Positions 1 through 8,214 of a stretch of DNA of 64,000 bases are shown one piece after another; the stretch's first letter is position 1; every line of letters begins with the position of its first letter. This stretch comes from CBDCMJ01 sp965218875. Its GTDB lineage: Bacteria; Chloroflexota; Dehalococcoidia; Lucifugimonadales; UBA3495. Both the position numbers and the translations under genes were made by a program. A model generated the notes under the pieces. The model searched no databases, was not told the origin of the DNA, and worked only from the letters and a program-made list of their open reading frames with translations. The stretch is from NCBI GenBank assembly GCA_965218875.1, contig OZ244707.1, positions 2,728,001-2,792,000 of the forward strand, in the 5' to 3' direction.

Positions 1-392
1 AGGGCCAGGTCGGCCAGGTCCGCCACGGTGGTCACGTCCAGCCAGGAATTGGGGACCGCCAGGACGAACTCGCAGCTACCGTAGTGCAGATCGTCGATGA
101 GGGTTACCGCTTTCTCCTCGCTGCCCCGGTACTCGAGAAACCGGTCCAAGCCGGTGATGCCCAACTCGGCGCTGCCCTCTTCCACCTTCTGGGTCACGTC
201 GGCGGTCCGCTGAAAGAGCACTTCCACCCCGGCCAGGGCCGGGATTTTGGCCATGTACCTTCGAGTGCTGGGCCGGTCAACAGTCAAGCCGCACTTGCTC
301 ATGAAGCTGAGGGAGGGCTCGTACAGGTCCCCGTCGCTGGGCAAGACCAGCCGCAGCGAGGGTTTGTCGCCGGATTGGCCCGAGAAAGCCAT
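1..392 (-). CDS. hisG: ATP phosphoribosyltransferase HisG, N-terminal part (runs off the window)
   Basis: This is the first enzyme of histidine synthesis, which condenses ATP with PRPP. The visible 130 residues start at an ATG (390-392) and read LRLVLPSDGDLYEP, then a stretch ending in IPALAGVEVLFQRTAD and GSAELGITGLDRF, which match the first domain of HisG. The gene lies 20 bases downstream of the hisZ-like gene on the same strand, the usual pairing for HisG forms that need the HisZ regulatory subunit. The C-terminus is outside the window, so the short or long form cannot be confirmed directly. Confidence 0.88.
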   Translation of the reverse strand, partial: MAFSGQSGDKPSLRLVLPSDGDLYEPSLSFMSKCGLTVDRPSTRRYMAKIPALAGVEVLFQRTADVTQKVEEGSAELGITGLDRFLEYRGSEEKAVTLIDDLHYGSCEFVLAVPNSWLDVTTVADLADLA

Positions 393-411
393 AGGCCCCC
401 CCTGGCCGTTA

Positions 412-1875
412 CTAGACTCGGTAGGTGTCCTGTCGACCATCGCCGTGCGTTACGATTACCTGGGATATTCCCTGCTTCTCCGCATAGTCCAGGGCTTGCT
501 GCAAGTCCTGGCCGGCCACCTCCAACTGGGCGGGCACGCCCTGCCGGCGGAGCTCGAATAGGGCTTCCAGGGCCTGCCGGTCACCGGCGGCGCCGGCGGA
601 GGCCACCAGCACCGCGGGCTGCTCCATAGCCCAGCGTCCGCCGTCGCCCTGGCCTGCGGCCACCGAGACCAACGCCTCCAGGTTATAGGCGAAACCCAGC
701 GCGGGAACGGGCCGCTCGCTGCCCAAGGCCCGGGCCAGGGCGTCGTAGCGCCCGCCGCCGCCCAGGGAGCCGTCCCAATCCGGGTGCTTGACCTCGAACA
801 CTACGCCATTATAGTACGCCAACCCACGGGCCATTCCGAAATCCATGACCAGATGTCCGGCAATTCCCGAGTCGGCCTGGGCCAGCGACAAGAGTTGAGA
901 CAGTCTCCGGAAGGCGGTCCCGTCAGCCCCGGCGGCTTGGACAACCGCCCCGGCGGCGGCCAGGGAGGCCTCCGGTTGTCCCCGGACTATCGCCAGGTCC
1001 GCGGCCAGCTCCAAGCCGCGCCTCAGGACTTGCTCGTCGTCGACCCTCCTCAGCTTGCGCAGCAAACGGTCGACGACCTCTTCGGGTTCCCGCTGGCCCA
1101 ACCGGTCGCCGCCGCCCCATTGGACCAGGCCGCGAAGCGCAACCCTCGCGTGGGAGTCGTCCAACCCTTCAATGGCCTGGACCAAGTGGTCGTCCTCCGG
1201 GGGCCGGCCGATGATGTGCAGGTGACGGGCCTCTTCCAACAACTGAGGCAACAACTGGGGCATGGCCCCCTTCTCGTGCCTCAGCCGGGGGACGGCGCCG
1301 GCGATGAACGCCCTGGCCCTTTCTGACAGACCCACGGGGTCCAAGACGCTGTTCAGCACGTCGAGATCGCCCAACTCGAGCCACCAGCCCTCAACGCCCA
1401 GTTGGGACGGCACCTGGGCGGCCAGGCTCAACACCTCGGCGTCGGCCAAGATGCCGCCCGACCCCACCAGTTCCGCCCCTATTTGGGTGAACTGGCCGCC
1501 GGAGTCGGGACGCGGGTCCTCGTAGCGAAACACGGACCCGGCGTATTGCCAGCGGGCGGGCAGGACGGTATGAGAGGCGTGTTCCAGATAGTGGCGCATC
1601 ACCGAGGAGGTGAACTCGGGACGGAGGCTCACCGCGTTGCTGCCGGGATCGGTGAAACTGTAGATACGAGACGCCAGTTCACCGCCGGACTTGCGGAGGA
1701 ACAGCTCGGTGGGTTCCAGGACGGGGGTGTCCAGGTAGCGGTACCCGTGGGAACCCATCAGTTGGGTCAGCCGGTCCTGGAGCTCCCGCCGGGTACGCCA
1801 CTCCTCCTGAGGGAGGTCGCGCATCCCCCTCAGGCGTGACACTCGTTTCGTAGGTCCAGGAGATTCTCCGCTCAT
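412..1875 (-). CDS. hisZ: HisZ-like ATP phosphoribosyltransferase regulatory subunit (HisRS paralogue)
   Basis: The 487-residue protein has the class II aminoacyl-tRNA synthetase fold of histidyl-tRNA synthetase: an N-terminal GMRDLPQEE block, a motif-2-like FRYEDPRPDSGGQFTQIGAE and a C-terminal LGGGGRYDAL block. The HisRS signature RGLDYY reads RGLAYYNG here, losing the Asp. Together with the adjacent hisG, this favours the HisZ role (activation of HisG) over tRNA charging. It is longer than typical HisZ (about 390 residues). The extra length is an internal helical stretch and a C-terminal domain resembling an anticodon-binding domain, so a genuine or divergent HisRS is not fully excluded. 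The insertion sequence target duplication sits only about 50 bases upstream of the start. Confidence 0.75.
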   Translation of the reverse strand: MSGESPGPTKRVSRLRGMRDLPQEEWRTRRELQDRLTQLMGSHGYRYLDTPVLEPTELFLRKSGGELASRIYSFTDPGSNAVSLRPEFTSSVMRHYLEHASHTVLPARWQYAGSVFRYEDPRPDSGGQFTQIGAELVGSGGILADAEVLSLAAQVPSQLGVEGWWLELGDLDVLNSVLDPVGLSERARAFIAGAVPRLRHEKGAMPQLLPQLLEEARHLHIIGRPPEDDHLVQAIEGLDDSHARVALRGLVQWGGGDRLGQREPEEVVDRLLRKLRRVDDEQVLRRGLELAADLAIVRGQPEASLAAAGAVVQAAGADGTAFRRLSQLLSLAQADSGIAGHLVMDFGMARGLAYYNGVVFEVKHPDWDGSLGGGGRYDALARALGSERPVPALGFAYNLEALVSVAAGQGDGGRWAMEQPAVLVASAGAAGDRQALEALFELRRQGVPAQLEVAGQDLQQALDYAEKQGISQVIVTHGDGRQDTYRV

Positions 1876-1927
1876 ATCGGGCGGCGGTTATTGTACATCA
1901 GCCGAATTCGGCGTTCAACGTGGCGCC

Positions 1928-1936
1928 AGGGGGCCA
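1928..1936. repeat. Left copy of 9-bp target-site duplication
   Basis: AGGGGGCCA lies immediately outside the left inverted repeat and is repeated exactly at 3171-3179 outside the right one. A 9-bp duplication fits the 8-10 bp known for ISAs1-family elements. Confidence 0.8.
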
Positions 1937-3170
1937 GCAGGACGATTGCAAAGTCAGAGAAGGAGGTTTATATAAGGCAGGTAAGAGATAGAAGAGATAG
2001 GGGAGGGTGAGGATATGGAGGCGGCGGAATCTCTGTTCAAGTGCTTGGAGCAAGTGCCGGACCCCAGGAGAGCCAGGGGAGTCCGCCATCCCTTCCAAGC
2101 CGTACTGCGTCTGACCCTGCTGGGGTTGGTCTGTGGTCAGACTACCATGGCCCACATCGCCCACTTCGCCAAGATGCACTGGCCGGGGCTGAGGGAGCCT
2201 CTGGGGTTTGTTCGGGACCATCCGCCCCACGCCACCACCATCTCTCGCACCCTGGCAGGGGTGCCCTATGAGCAGTTGCAGGGAGCCCTGACCGGCTGGG
2301 TGTCCCACGTGGTGGCGGAGCAGGAATTCAATGCCTCGGTGGACGGCAAGTGGGCCAAGCAGTCCGAGGACGCCAACGGGAATCCCCTGGTGATGGTGAA
2401 CGTGCTGGCCCATGACCTGAAGTTGTGTTTAGCCCAGTGGCCGGCGTCGAAGAAGCGGTACGAACCTGGGGTGTTGCGGGAACAACTGGGCCGGCTGTTC
2501 GGGGACTATCCTGGCCTGCGGCTGCTGACCATGGACGCCCTGTATGCGGAGCGGGACTTGTGCCGAGCCATAGTCAGCCACCGGCGGGACTATCTGGTGC
2601 GAATCAAGGGCAACCAGCCTGAGGCGCTGGCTGCAATAAAAGACGGGTTTGCCGGGGAGGAACTGGAGGAGCCGCAGGCGGAGACCCTGGAAAAAAAGCG
2701 GGTGTGATCGAGCGGCGGCGGATCTGGACTGATGACGTACTGGCCGACTACATCCGGGAGGAGTTGGAGTTTCCCGGGGCGAGGCAGGGGGTGATGGTGG
2801 AGAAGGAGACGGTGGCTATAGCCACCGGGGAGGTAAGCCGGGAGCGCTGGTATCTGCTGACCAGTCTGAGTTCCCGGCAGTGCGGCCCAGCAGAACTGCT
2901 CCGGGCGTTCCGCAACCACTGGAGCGTTGAGAACAGCCTGCATCACGTGAAGGACCGCAGTTGGGATGAGGACGTCCACACACTTCGCCGTCCCGGCCTG
3001 GGTGAGATATATGCCACCCTCGTCAACACCGGGCTGAACGCCCTGCGCCTGGAAGGCTGGTTTCCTTCCCGGATGTCCTTGCCCCTGCGAGCCAAAACCT
3101 GCGCCTTTCGCCCAACCCAGACCATCAATCGCCTCTACGGACTAGCCTCCTGACTTTGCAATCGTCCTGC
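1937..3170 (+). mobile_element. ISAs1-family insertion sequence, 1234 bp
   Basis: The element is bounded by perfect 21-bp inverted repeats at 1937-1957 and 3150-3170, both starting GCAGGACGATTGC when read inwards. The ends are flanked by identical 9-bp direct repeats. Inside is one transposase in two overlapping frames. Length, duplication size and transposase all fit the ISAs1 family (DDE). Perfect ends and an unmutated duplication suggest a fairly recent insertion. It sits between the SDR genes and hisZ, and points away from hisZ. Confidence 0.9.
2015..3153 (+). CDS. ISAs1-family DDE transposase, two frames joined by a -1 shift
   Basis: The first frame runs 2015-2707 (230 aa) from an ATG behind a GGAGGGTGAGG ribosome binding site. 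It holds the N-terminal CLEQVPDPRRARGVRH block, the first catalytic Asp (ASVDGKWAK) and the second (LLTMDALYAERD). The -1 frame continues to 3153 with the catalytic Glu region (NHWSVENSLHHVKDRSWDEDV). Joined, the product is about 379 aa, full length for this family. The join sits on A_AAA_AAG at 2692-2698, in the correct zero-frame phase for a classic -1 slippery heptamer, so this may be programmed frameshifting rather than decay. The stop codon overlaps the right inverted repeat. Confidence 0.85.
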
Positions 3171-3179
3171 AGGGGGCCA
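3171..3179. repeat. Right copy of 9-bp target-site duplication
   Basis: Identical to 1928-1936; directly abuts the right inverted repeat of the insertion sequence. Confidence 0.8.
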
Positions 3180-3228
3180 GGGTCTTTCGATTGTCCTATT
3201 CTGCTACGCTGAGCGTAGCCGAAGGATC

Positions 3229-3435
3229 TAGGGCGTGTTGACGCTAATATGCTTGCTGGCTCCCATCTATGTCATTCCGAGCCCTTCAGCTACGCACAGG
3301 GCGACATGTTGGGCACTTGTGTCAACACGCCCTAAGCCGTCCGGCATCCGGAACGGTAACTTTATTCGCCAGGATTTTAGACCCTTCGGCTACACTCCGG
3401 GGTGACATGTTGGACGCTTATGTCAAGACGCCCCA
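3229..3435. repeat. MITE-like interspersed repeat, copy A
   Basis: A non-coding element of about 207 bp starting with TAGGGCGTGTTGAC (3229-3242). This is matched by a perfect inverted copy at 3321-3334 and an imperfect one at 3421-3435. Long segments (CATCTATGTCATTCCGA, TTTATTCGCCAGGATTTTAG and others) recur in the same order at 7925-8115. It fills most of the gene-free stretch 3171-3516. A smaller hairpin repeat (GCTACGCTGAGCGTAGC) lies just before it at about 3203-3219. Confidence 0.7.
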
Positions 3436-3516
3436 AGATGCTTCGACTGGCCCAGCATGACATGGAGGAGAAGTGCCTCAAGGGCCATGATAATCGAATG
3501 ACCCTGGACTTCGGGG

Positions 3517-4284
3517 CTAGGGATGGGCGTTCAGGCCGCCGTCCACGTACACCGCCTGACCGGTAACGTAGTCGCAGGCTTCGGAGCAGAGGTAGACCAG
3601 CAGGGGGGCGATGTCCCTGGGATGGCCCTTCCGGCGCAACGGGGTGTAGCGGACCAGGAGCTCCTCTTGCTGCACCTCCGGCGGGACGTCCTCCGCGGTG
3701 GACCAGCCCACGCCCAGGGCGTTGACCCGAATATTACTCCGGCCCAGCTCAACCGCCAAGGAACGGGTCAGGGACAGGACGGCAGCTTGGGTGGCGGCGA
3801 ACGCCGAGCCGTTCACCATCCCCCGCTCCGCCAGGATGGACACCAGGTTGACAATCCTCCCGTACTCCCGCTCCTGCATGCGGGGGCCCACCTCCCGGCA
3901 CAGGGCAAAGGCAGCCCTGACGTTGCGGGCGTACAGGGCGTCCAAGTCCTCCAACGAGGTCTCGGAGAGGGGCTGGGCCATCATGCTGCGGACGTCGTTT
4001 ACCAGTATGTCCACCAAGTCATGGCGCCGGTCGAACTCCTCCATCGACCGGACAAGCGCGGCCAGGCCGCCGTCCCCGATATCGGCGGCAATCCCGTAGT
4101 GGCGGCCGGGGTACCGGCCCAGCGCCTCGAGCACGGGCTCCAGCAACTGTTGATGCCGGGCGATGGCGAACACGTCCGCTCCGGCCTCCGCCAGGGCCTG
4201 GGCCAGTATCGGGGCGTCCTCGCCGCCGGCGGTGTGGAGAATGGCGGTCCTGCCGGCAAGGCTGTACTCGCTGAGCGTGGGCAT
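3517..4284 (-). CDS. SDR-family protein with degenerate catalytic site
   Basis: The 255-residue protein has the short-chain dehydrogenase fold: an ADIGD segment, a NVRAAF helix, NLVSIL around Ser149, and a C-terminal GQAVYVDGGLNAHP. The normal cofactor motif TGxxxGxG reads TAGGEDAP (residues 18-25), NNAG reads VNDVRS, and the catalytic YxxxK reads F162-A-A-T-Q166. Tyr and Lys are both lost, so classical reductase activity is unlikely. The start ATG has an AGGAGA site. It lies 79 bases downstream of a catalytically intact SDR, so it may be a partner subunit or a diverged duplicate. Its function is unknown. Confidence 0.8.
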   Translation of the reverse strand: MPTLSEYSLAGRTAILHTAGGEDAPILAQALAEAGADVFAIARHQQLLEPVLEALGRYPGRHYGIAADIGDGGLAALVRSMEEFDRRHDLVDILVNDVRSMMAQPLSETSLEDLDALYARNVRAAFALCREVGPRMQEREYGRIVNLVSILAERGMVNGSAFAATQAAVLSLTRSLAVELGRSNIRVNALGVGWSTAEDVPPEVQQEELLVRYTPLRRKGHPRDIAPLLVYLCSEACDYVTGQAVYVDGGLNAHP

Positions 4285-4363
4285 GTCGCGTCTCCTAAGG
4301 TCTTGGAGGTCTTGGGCCGGTCCGCCTCCGCAGCCCCGGCGCGGACCGGCGGACCTGTGTCCG

Positions 4364-5173
4364 CTAGGGCTCCAGGGGCGCTACCGGGGCGTGGCCGGTG
4401 GGAGTCACGCCCGCGGCCAAGCCTCCGCCGTCGACGATTATCATCTCCCCGGTCATGTAATCGGAGGCGTCGGAGGCCAGGAACACCGCGATGGGTCCGA
4501 GGTCTTCGGGCCGGCCCAGCTTCCCGATGGGCAGGAACTCTCCCGAGGGCGGCAGGGTGGAACGCATCCCCGACTCGGTGCTTTCGGTGGGGATGAACCC
4601 GGGAACGATACTGTTGGCGGTTACGCCGTACCGGGCCAGGTTGAAAGACAACACCCGGGTGAGCTGGATCATGCCGCCTTTGCTGCAGCAGTACATGTAG
4701 ATATCGCGCCCGGCCCGCATCCCGAACCCGGACGCCACATTGATTATCTTGCCCTTGCCCCGCTCCGACATGGGCTTGGCGACCGCCCGGGAGCAGTAAA
4801 AGGCCCCGCTCAGGTTCACGTTCATCACCAGGTCCCACTCGTCGTCGGTGATGTCCCACAGGGGTTTGCGGACGTTTTCCTGCACCGCCCCCGCGTTGTT
4901 GACCAGCGCGTCTATTTGGCCGAAGCGGTCCAGCGTCGTGGAAACCAATTGGTCCACCTGGGCGGAGTCGGTGACGTCGGTCTGGACGGCGATGGCCTCG
5001 CGGCCCAGTTGGGCGACCTCCTGGGCGGCGTTCTCTATCGGTCCGCTCCTGCGCCCCGCGATGGCGAGGTTGGCCCCGGCACGGGCCAAGGCCCGTACCA
5101 TGGCGATGCCCAGACCGGTGCCTCCGCCGGTTACGACCACCACTTTTCCCTCCAGGCTGAGCTTTTCCAGCAT
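4364..5173 (-). CDS. SDR-family oxidoreductase (FabG-like)
   Basis: This is an intact classical short-chain dehydrogenase of 269 residues: the nucleotide-binding TGGGTGLG at 15-22, NNAG at 92-95, catalytic Ser148, Tyr161 and Lys165 (YCCSK), and a C-terminal MIIVDGGG. It should carry out NAD(P)H-dependent carbonyl/alcohol interconversion. The substrate cannot be read from sequence. Candidates are a 3-oxoacyl-thioester, a sugar acid or another secondary alcohol. It lies between birA upstream and the degenerate SDR downstream on the same strand. Confidence 0.85.
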   Translation of the reverse strand: MLEKLSLEGKVVVVTGGGTGLGIAMVRALARAGANLAIAGRRSGPIENAAQEVAQLGREAIAVQTDVTDSAQVDQLVSTTLDRFGQIDALVNNAGAVQENVRKPLWDITDDEWDLVMNVNLSGAFYCSRAVAKPMSERGKGKIINVASGFGMRAGRDIYMYCCSKGGMIQLTRVLSFNLARYGVTANSIVPGFIPTESTESGMRSTLPPSGEFLPIGKLGRPEDLGPIAVFLASDASDYMTGEMIIVDGGGLAAGVTPTGHAPVAPLEP

Positions 5174-5183
5174 GTGAACCTCG

Positions 5184-6008
5184 TTAGTGGTGAGAGTCGG
5201 GGCCGGGGCGGTCGCTCCCGGAACTGACCTGGTCGTGGAGGGTCACGTCGCCCGCGGTGAGAGTGACCCGCCTTCCGTCGTCCAGCCTGATCTGAAGGTT
5301 ACCGGAGTTGTCCACGCTCTCGGCCAGTCCCACGTACACCTCATCTCCCCAGCGGGCCTCCACCCGTTGCCCCAGGGTGTCCAGGAGCGCCGTCCACTCC
5401 GCCAGCGGCGAGCTTTTCCCCTGAGACGCCTGGAGATAGAGGCTGTCCAGGTCGTGCAGGACCTGGCGAAGCACCTCTTCGGGCGCCACGGCGTGCCCGG
5501 CTGCGTCGTTGAGAGAGGTGGCCAGACCGGCAATTTCCCGAGAGCTTTGGGTATCCAGGCTGACGTTAACGCCGATGCCCAGCACGGCGTAGTCGGTCTG
5601 GTCCCCGCGCACCACGCTCTCGACCAGGATACCGCCTACTTTCTTGCCGCGCAGCATCACGTCATTGGGCCACTTGAGGCGGGGGTCCAATCCGGTGACC
5701 TTGCGGATGGACCGGGCCGAAGCGACCCCGGCCAGCATACTGAGCAGGGGCAGGACCTCAGCGGCAGGCCTGAAGATGATGGAAAAGTACAGATTGCCGC
5801 TGCGGGATACCCAACTCCTGCCCTGCCGCCCCCGCCCGGCGGTCTGGCTCTCGGCCACTACCACCGTCCCTTCCGCGGCGCCCTCCCCGGCCAGCCGGGC
5901 CGCCTCGTCCATGGTGGAAGGGGTCTCCTGGAAGTACAGGATTCTTTTGCCTATCACCCTGGTGAACAAGCCGCCGCGGAGGGTAGCGGACACCACGTTG
6001 CCGGCCAT
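5184..6008 (-). CDS. birA: Biotin--[acetyl-CoA-carboxylase] ligase
   Basis: This enzyme forms biotinyl-AMP and attaches biotin to carrier proteins. The sequence shows the adenylate-binding loop GRGRQGR (about 58-64), KWPNDV (112-117) and GKKVGGILVE, all hallmarks of BirA. No N-terminal helix-turn-helix is present, so it is a ligase without the repressor domain. The ATG at 6008 is chosen because GGGGAGAAG precedes it; an in-frame TTG at 6062 would add 18 residues. The stop lies 10 bases before the SDR start, suggesting co-transcription. Confidence 0.92.
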   Translation of the reverse strand: MAGNVVSATLRGGLFTRVIGKRILYFQETPSTMDEAARLAGEGAAEGTVVVAESQTAGRGRQGRSWVSRSGNLYFSIIFRPAAEVLPLLSMLAGVASARSIRKVTGLDPRLKWPNDVMLRGKKVGGILVESVVRGDQTDYAVLGIGVNVSLDTQSSREIAGLATSLNDAAGHAVAPEEVLRQVLHDLDSLYLQASQGKSSPLAEWTALLDTLGQRVEARWGDEVYVGLAESVDNSGNLQIRLDDGRRVTLTAGDVTLHDQVSSGSDRPGPDSHH

Positions 6009-6062
6009 TCTTCTCCCCAACCGGTCCGGCAAGCCGCCGGGCACCGGGCCTTCCAGGGCCAA

Positions 6063-6569
6063 TTCTACACCCGGCGTTAGCGGGCCGCACGGCAGCGCGG
6101 CAAGGAGCCGTGGGTTCGTCTAATTGTTAGCGAATGCCATTCCCAGTGCAGCGAGGAATCCAAATTGCCTCTGGTCAACTCGCCTTGGGTCGTTATATCG
6201 GCTTGAGATTCCTCACTCGTCTTAGACGGGTTCGGAATGACAGGGAACTTGGATTGGGAATCACCATGGCCTTGTGGAGGCCATATAAGGGCGACGAAAA
6301 TGGGGCAGCGCCGAGCGGCCCATCACCGACGGACGGCGCTTACAGCTATGCATTGTAGATTCCTCGTCGCTGCGCTCCAGCGGAATGACAGGGCGGGGCA
6401 GGGACGCCGGATTTCGGGCTATCGGGGCTTGCCGCCTGGGGAGAAGCAACGCTACGCCCCGCCCCGGGCGTTGCCCACGGCGTGGGGAAAATACCGCTAC
6501 CCCCGTCCCAGGCGGCCGTGGTCCCCGTCGGACGGCTATGACGGGGCCCGGCGGCGCAGGGACGCCGGG
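6063..6569. other. Gene-free stretch with interspersed repeats
   Basis: No credible gene. It contains degenerate 'GAGGAATCC...GGAATGACAGGG' repeat halves (about 6150-6245), a longer composite repeat (6258-6392), and GC-rich sequence in which GCAGGGACGCCGG occurs twice (near 6397 and 6557). Confidence 0.6.
6258..6392. repeat. Composite interspersed repeat, copy A
   Basis: The segment from GAATCACC through TAAGGGCGA and GATTCCTCGTCGCTGCGC to GGAATGACAGG is repeated in the same order at 14278-14379. That copy lacks roughly 35 bases in the middle. Its last 40 bases recur at 56251-56288. Confidence 0.75.
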
Positions 6570-7913
6570 TCACCATCCGTGTTCCAGCTTGTCTCCCAGG
6601 ACGTTTATGATGTCGTCGATGGGTATCCTGCCCTGACTCATGGTGTCCCTGTCCCGGACGGTGACCTGGCGGTCGTCCAGCGTGTCGAAGTCTACGGTCA
6701 CGCAGTAGGGCGTGCCGATCTCGTCCTGTCGGCGATAGCGGCGGCCGATGCTCTGGGCGTCGTCGTATTGGCAGCTGAACTTCTTGCGAAGCGTGGCATA
6801 GACTTCTCGAGCGGTGGGGACCAATCTCTCGTTCCTGCTCAGCGGCAGCACCGCCACGGTGACCGGCGCCAGTTTACGGTGCAAGTGGAGCACCACCCTC
6901 ACCGCGTCTCTGCCGCTCGATGAAGGGTCCGGTTCCTCGTCGTAGGCGTCCAGCCAGAAAGCCAAGACCGCCCGGTCCACACCTCCGGAAGGCTCGATGA
7001 CGTAGGGGATGTACCTCTCCTCACCTTTTTCGGCGGCGTCGTCGAAGTAGGTCATGTCCTGACCGCTGGCCGCCGCGTGCTGCCGCAGGTCGAAGTCGGC
7101 GCGGTCGGCGATGCCTTCAAGCTCGGCCCAGCCCCAGGGAAAGCGGTACTCGATGTCGTAGCAGTCCTTGGCGTAGTGGGCCAACTCGTCGGGGCCGTGC
7201 TGCCGCAAGCGCAGGTTCTCCCTGCGGATGCCGTAGGCCGCGTACCAGTCGAAGCGTTCTTGCACCCACTTGTGGAGCCACTCTTCATCGGAGCCCGGCT
7301 TGACGAAGTACTCCACTTCCATCTGCTCGAACTCCCGCGTGCGGAAGGTGAAGTTCCCGGGGGTTATCTCGTTGCGGAAGGCCTTGCCTATCTGGCCGAT
7401 GCCGAAGGGAACCTTCTTGCGGCTGGAGTTGACCACGTTGGGGAAGTTGACGAAGATGCCCTGCGCCGTCTCCGGCCGCATGTACACCTCGTTGGCCGTG
7501 TCTTCCACCGGCCCCATGTGGGTGCGGAACATGAGATTGAACTGCCGCGGGTCCGCCAGCTCGCCATCGCACTGGGGACAGCGCTGAGAGGTCAGGTCAT
7601 CGCTGCGAAAGCGCATATTGCAGCTTCGGCACTGCACCAGCGGGTCGCTGAAGTTTTCCACGTGGCCGCTGGCGACCCAGACCTGGGGGTGCATCAAGAT
7701 CGCGGCGTCCAACCCCACCATGTCGTCCCGCTCCAGGATGACCGAGCGCCACCACGCCTCTTTGACGTTGCGCTTCAACTCCACGCCCAGGGGGCCGTAG
7801 TCCCAGGTGGAGGCGAGACCGCCGTAGACCTCGCTGCTTTGAAAAACGAACCCCCTGCGCTTCGACAGCGAGAGGATCTTGTCCATATCGGCGTAAGGTA
7901 GGAACCGAGCCAC
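6570..7913 (-). CDS. glyS: Glycyl-tRNA synthetase (alpha2 type)
   Basis: This class II enzyme charges tRNA-Gly. Visible features: N-terminal LSKRRGFVFQSSEVYGG, a zinc-ribbon-like pair of CxxC motifs (CRSC, CPQC), motif 2 (FRNEITPGNFTFRTREFE) and motif 3 (EPSGGVDRAVLAFW). The single-chain, eukaryote/archaea-like form is common in Chloroflexota. The GTG at 7911-7913 is chosen (448 aa) because AGGAGG lies six bases upstream; an in-frame ATG nine codons further up has no such site. The ribosome binding site directly abuts a MITE-like repeat, so the promoter must lie in or beyond the repeat. Confidence 0.93.
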   Translation of the reverse strand: MARFLPYADMDKILSLSKRRGFVFQSSEVYGGLASTWDYGPLGVELKRNVKEAWWRSVILERDDMVGLDAAILMHPQVWVASGHVENFSDPLVQCRSCNMRFRSDDLTSQRCPQCDGELADPRQFNLMFRTHMGPVEDTANEVYMRPETAQGIFVNFPNVVNSSRKKVPFGIGQIGKAFRNEITPGNFTFRTREFEQMEVEYFVKPGSDEEWLHKWVQERFDWYAAYGIRRENLRLRQHGPDELAHYAKDCYDIEYRFPWGWAELEGIADRADFDLRQHAAASGQDMTYFDDAAEKGEERYIPYVIEPSGGVDRAVLAFWLDAYDEEPDPSSSGRDAVRVVLHLHRKLAPVTVAVLPLSRNERLVPTAREVYATLRKKFSCQYDDAQSIGRRYRRQDEIGTPYCVTVDFDTLDDRQVTVRDRDTMSQGRIPIDDIINVLGDKLEHGW

Positions 7914-7924
7914 GTGTCTCCTCC

Positions 7925-8115
7925 TAGGGCGTGTTGACACTAATTTGCTTGCTGTTCCCCATCTATGTCATTCCGAACCCTTCCGCTACGCACAGGATAA
8001 ACTCTGCTGAGGAATCTAAACTGTCCGCCATCTGGAACGGTTTTATTCGCCAGGATTTTAGACCCTTCGGCTACGCTCAGGGTGACATGTTGGACGCTTG
8101 TTTCAACACGTCCGG
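7925..8115. repeat. MITE-like interspersed repeat, copy B
   Basis: About 190 bp, starting TAGGGCGTGTTGAC (7925-7938) and ending in an imperfect inverted copy (TTTCAACACGTCCG, 8101-8114). It is collinear with copy A at 3229-3435 over most of its length. It occupies nearly all of the spacer between glyS and the chelatase gene; the remaining 100 bases to 8214 hold only GC-rich sequence. Confidence 0.7.
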
Positions 8116-8214
8116 GCGTTCAGCCAACCGGGGGGCGGGCTTGGGGCCCCGTCCGGCGGCGGGGCACGGCTGACCCTCGCGGGCCCTTGCGGCGGCGGCG
8201 GCCGGGCGACGCCC

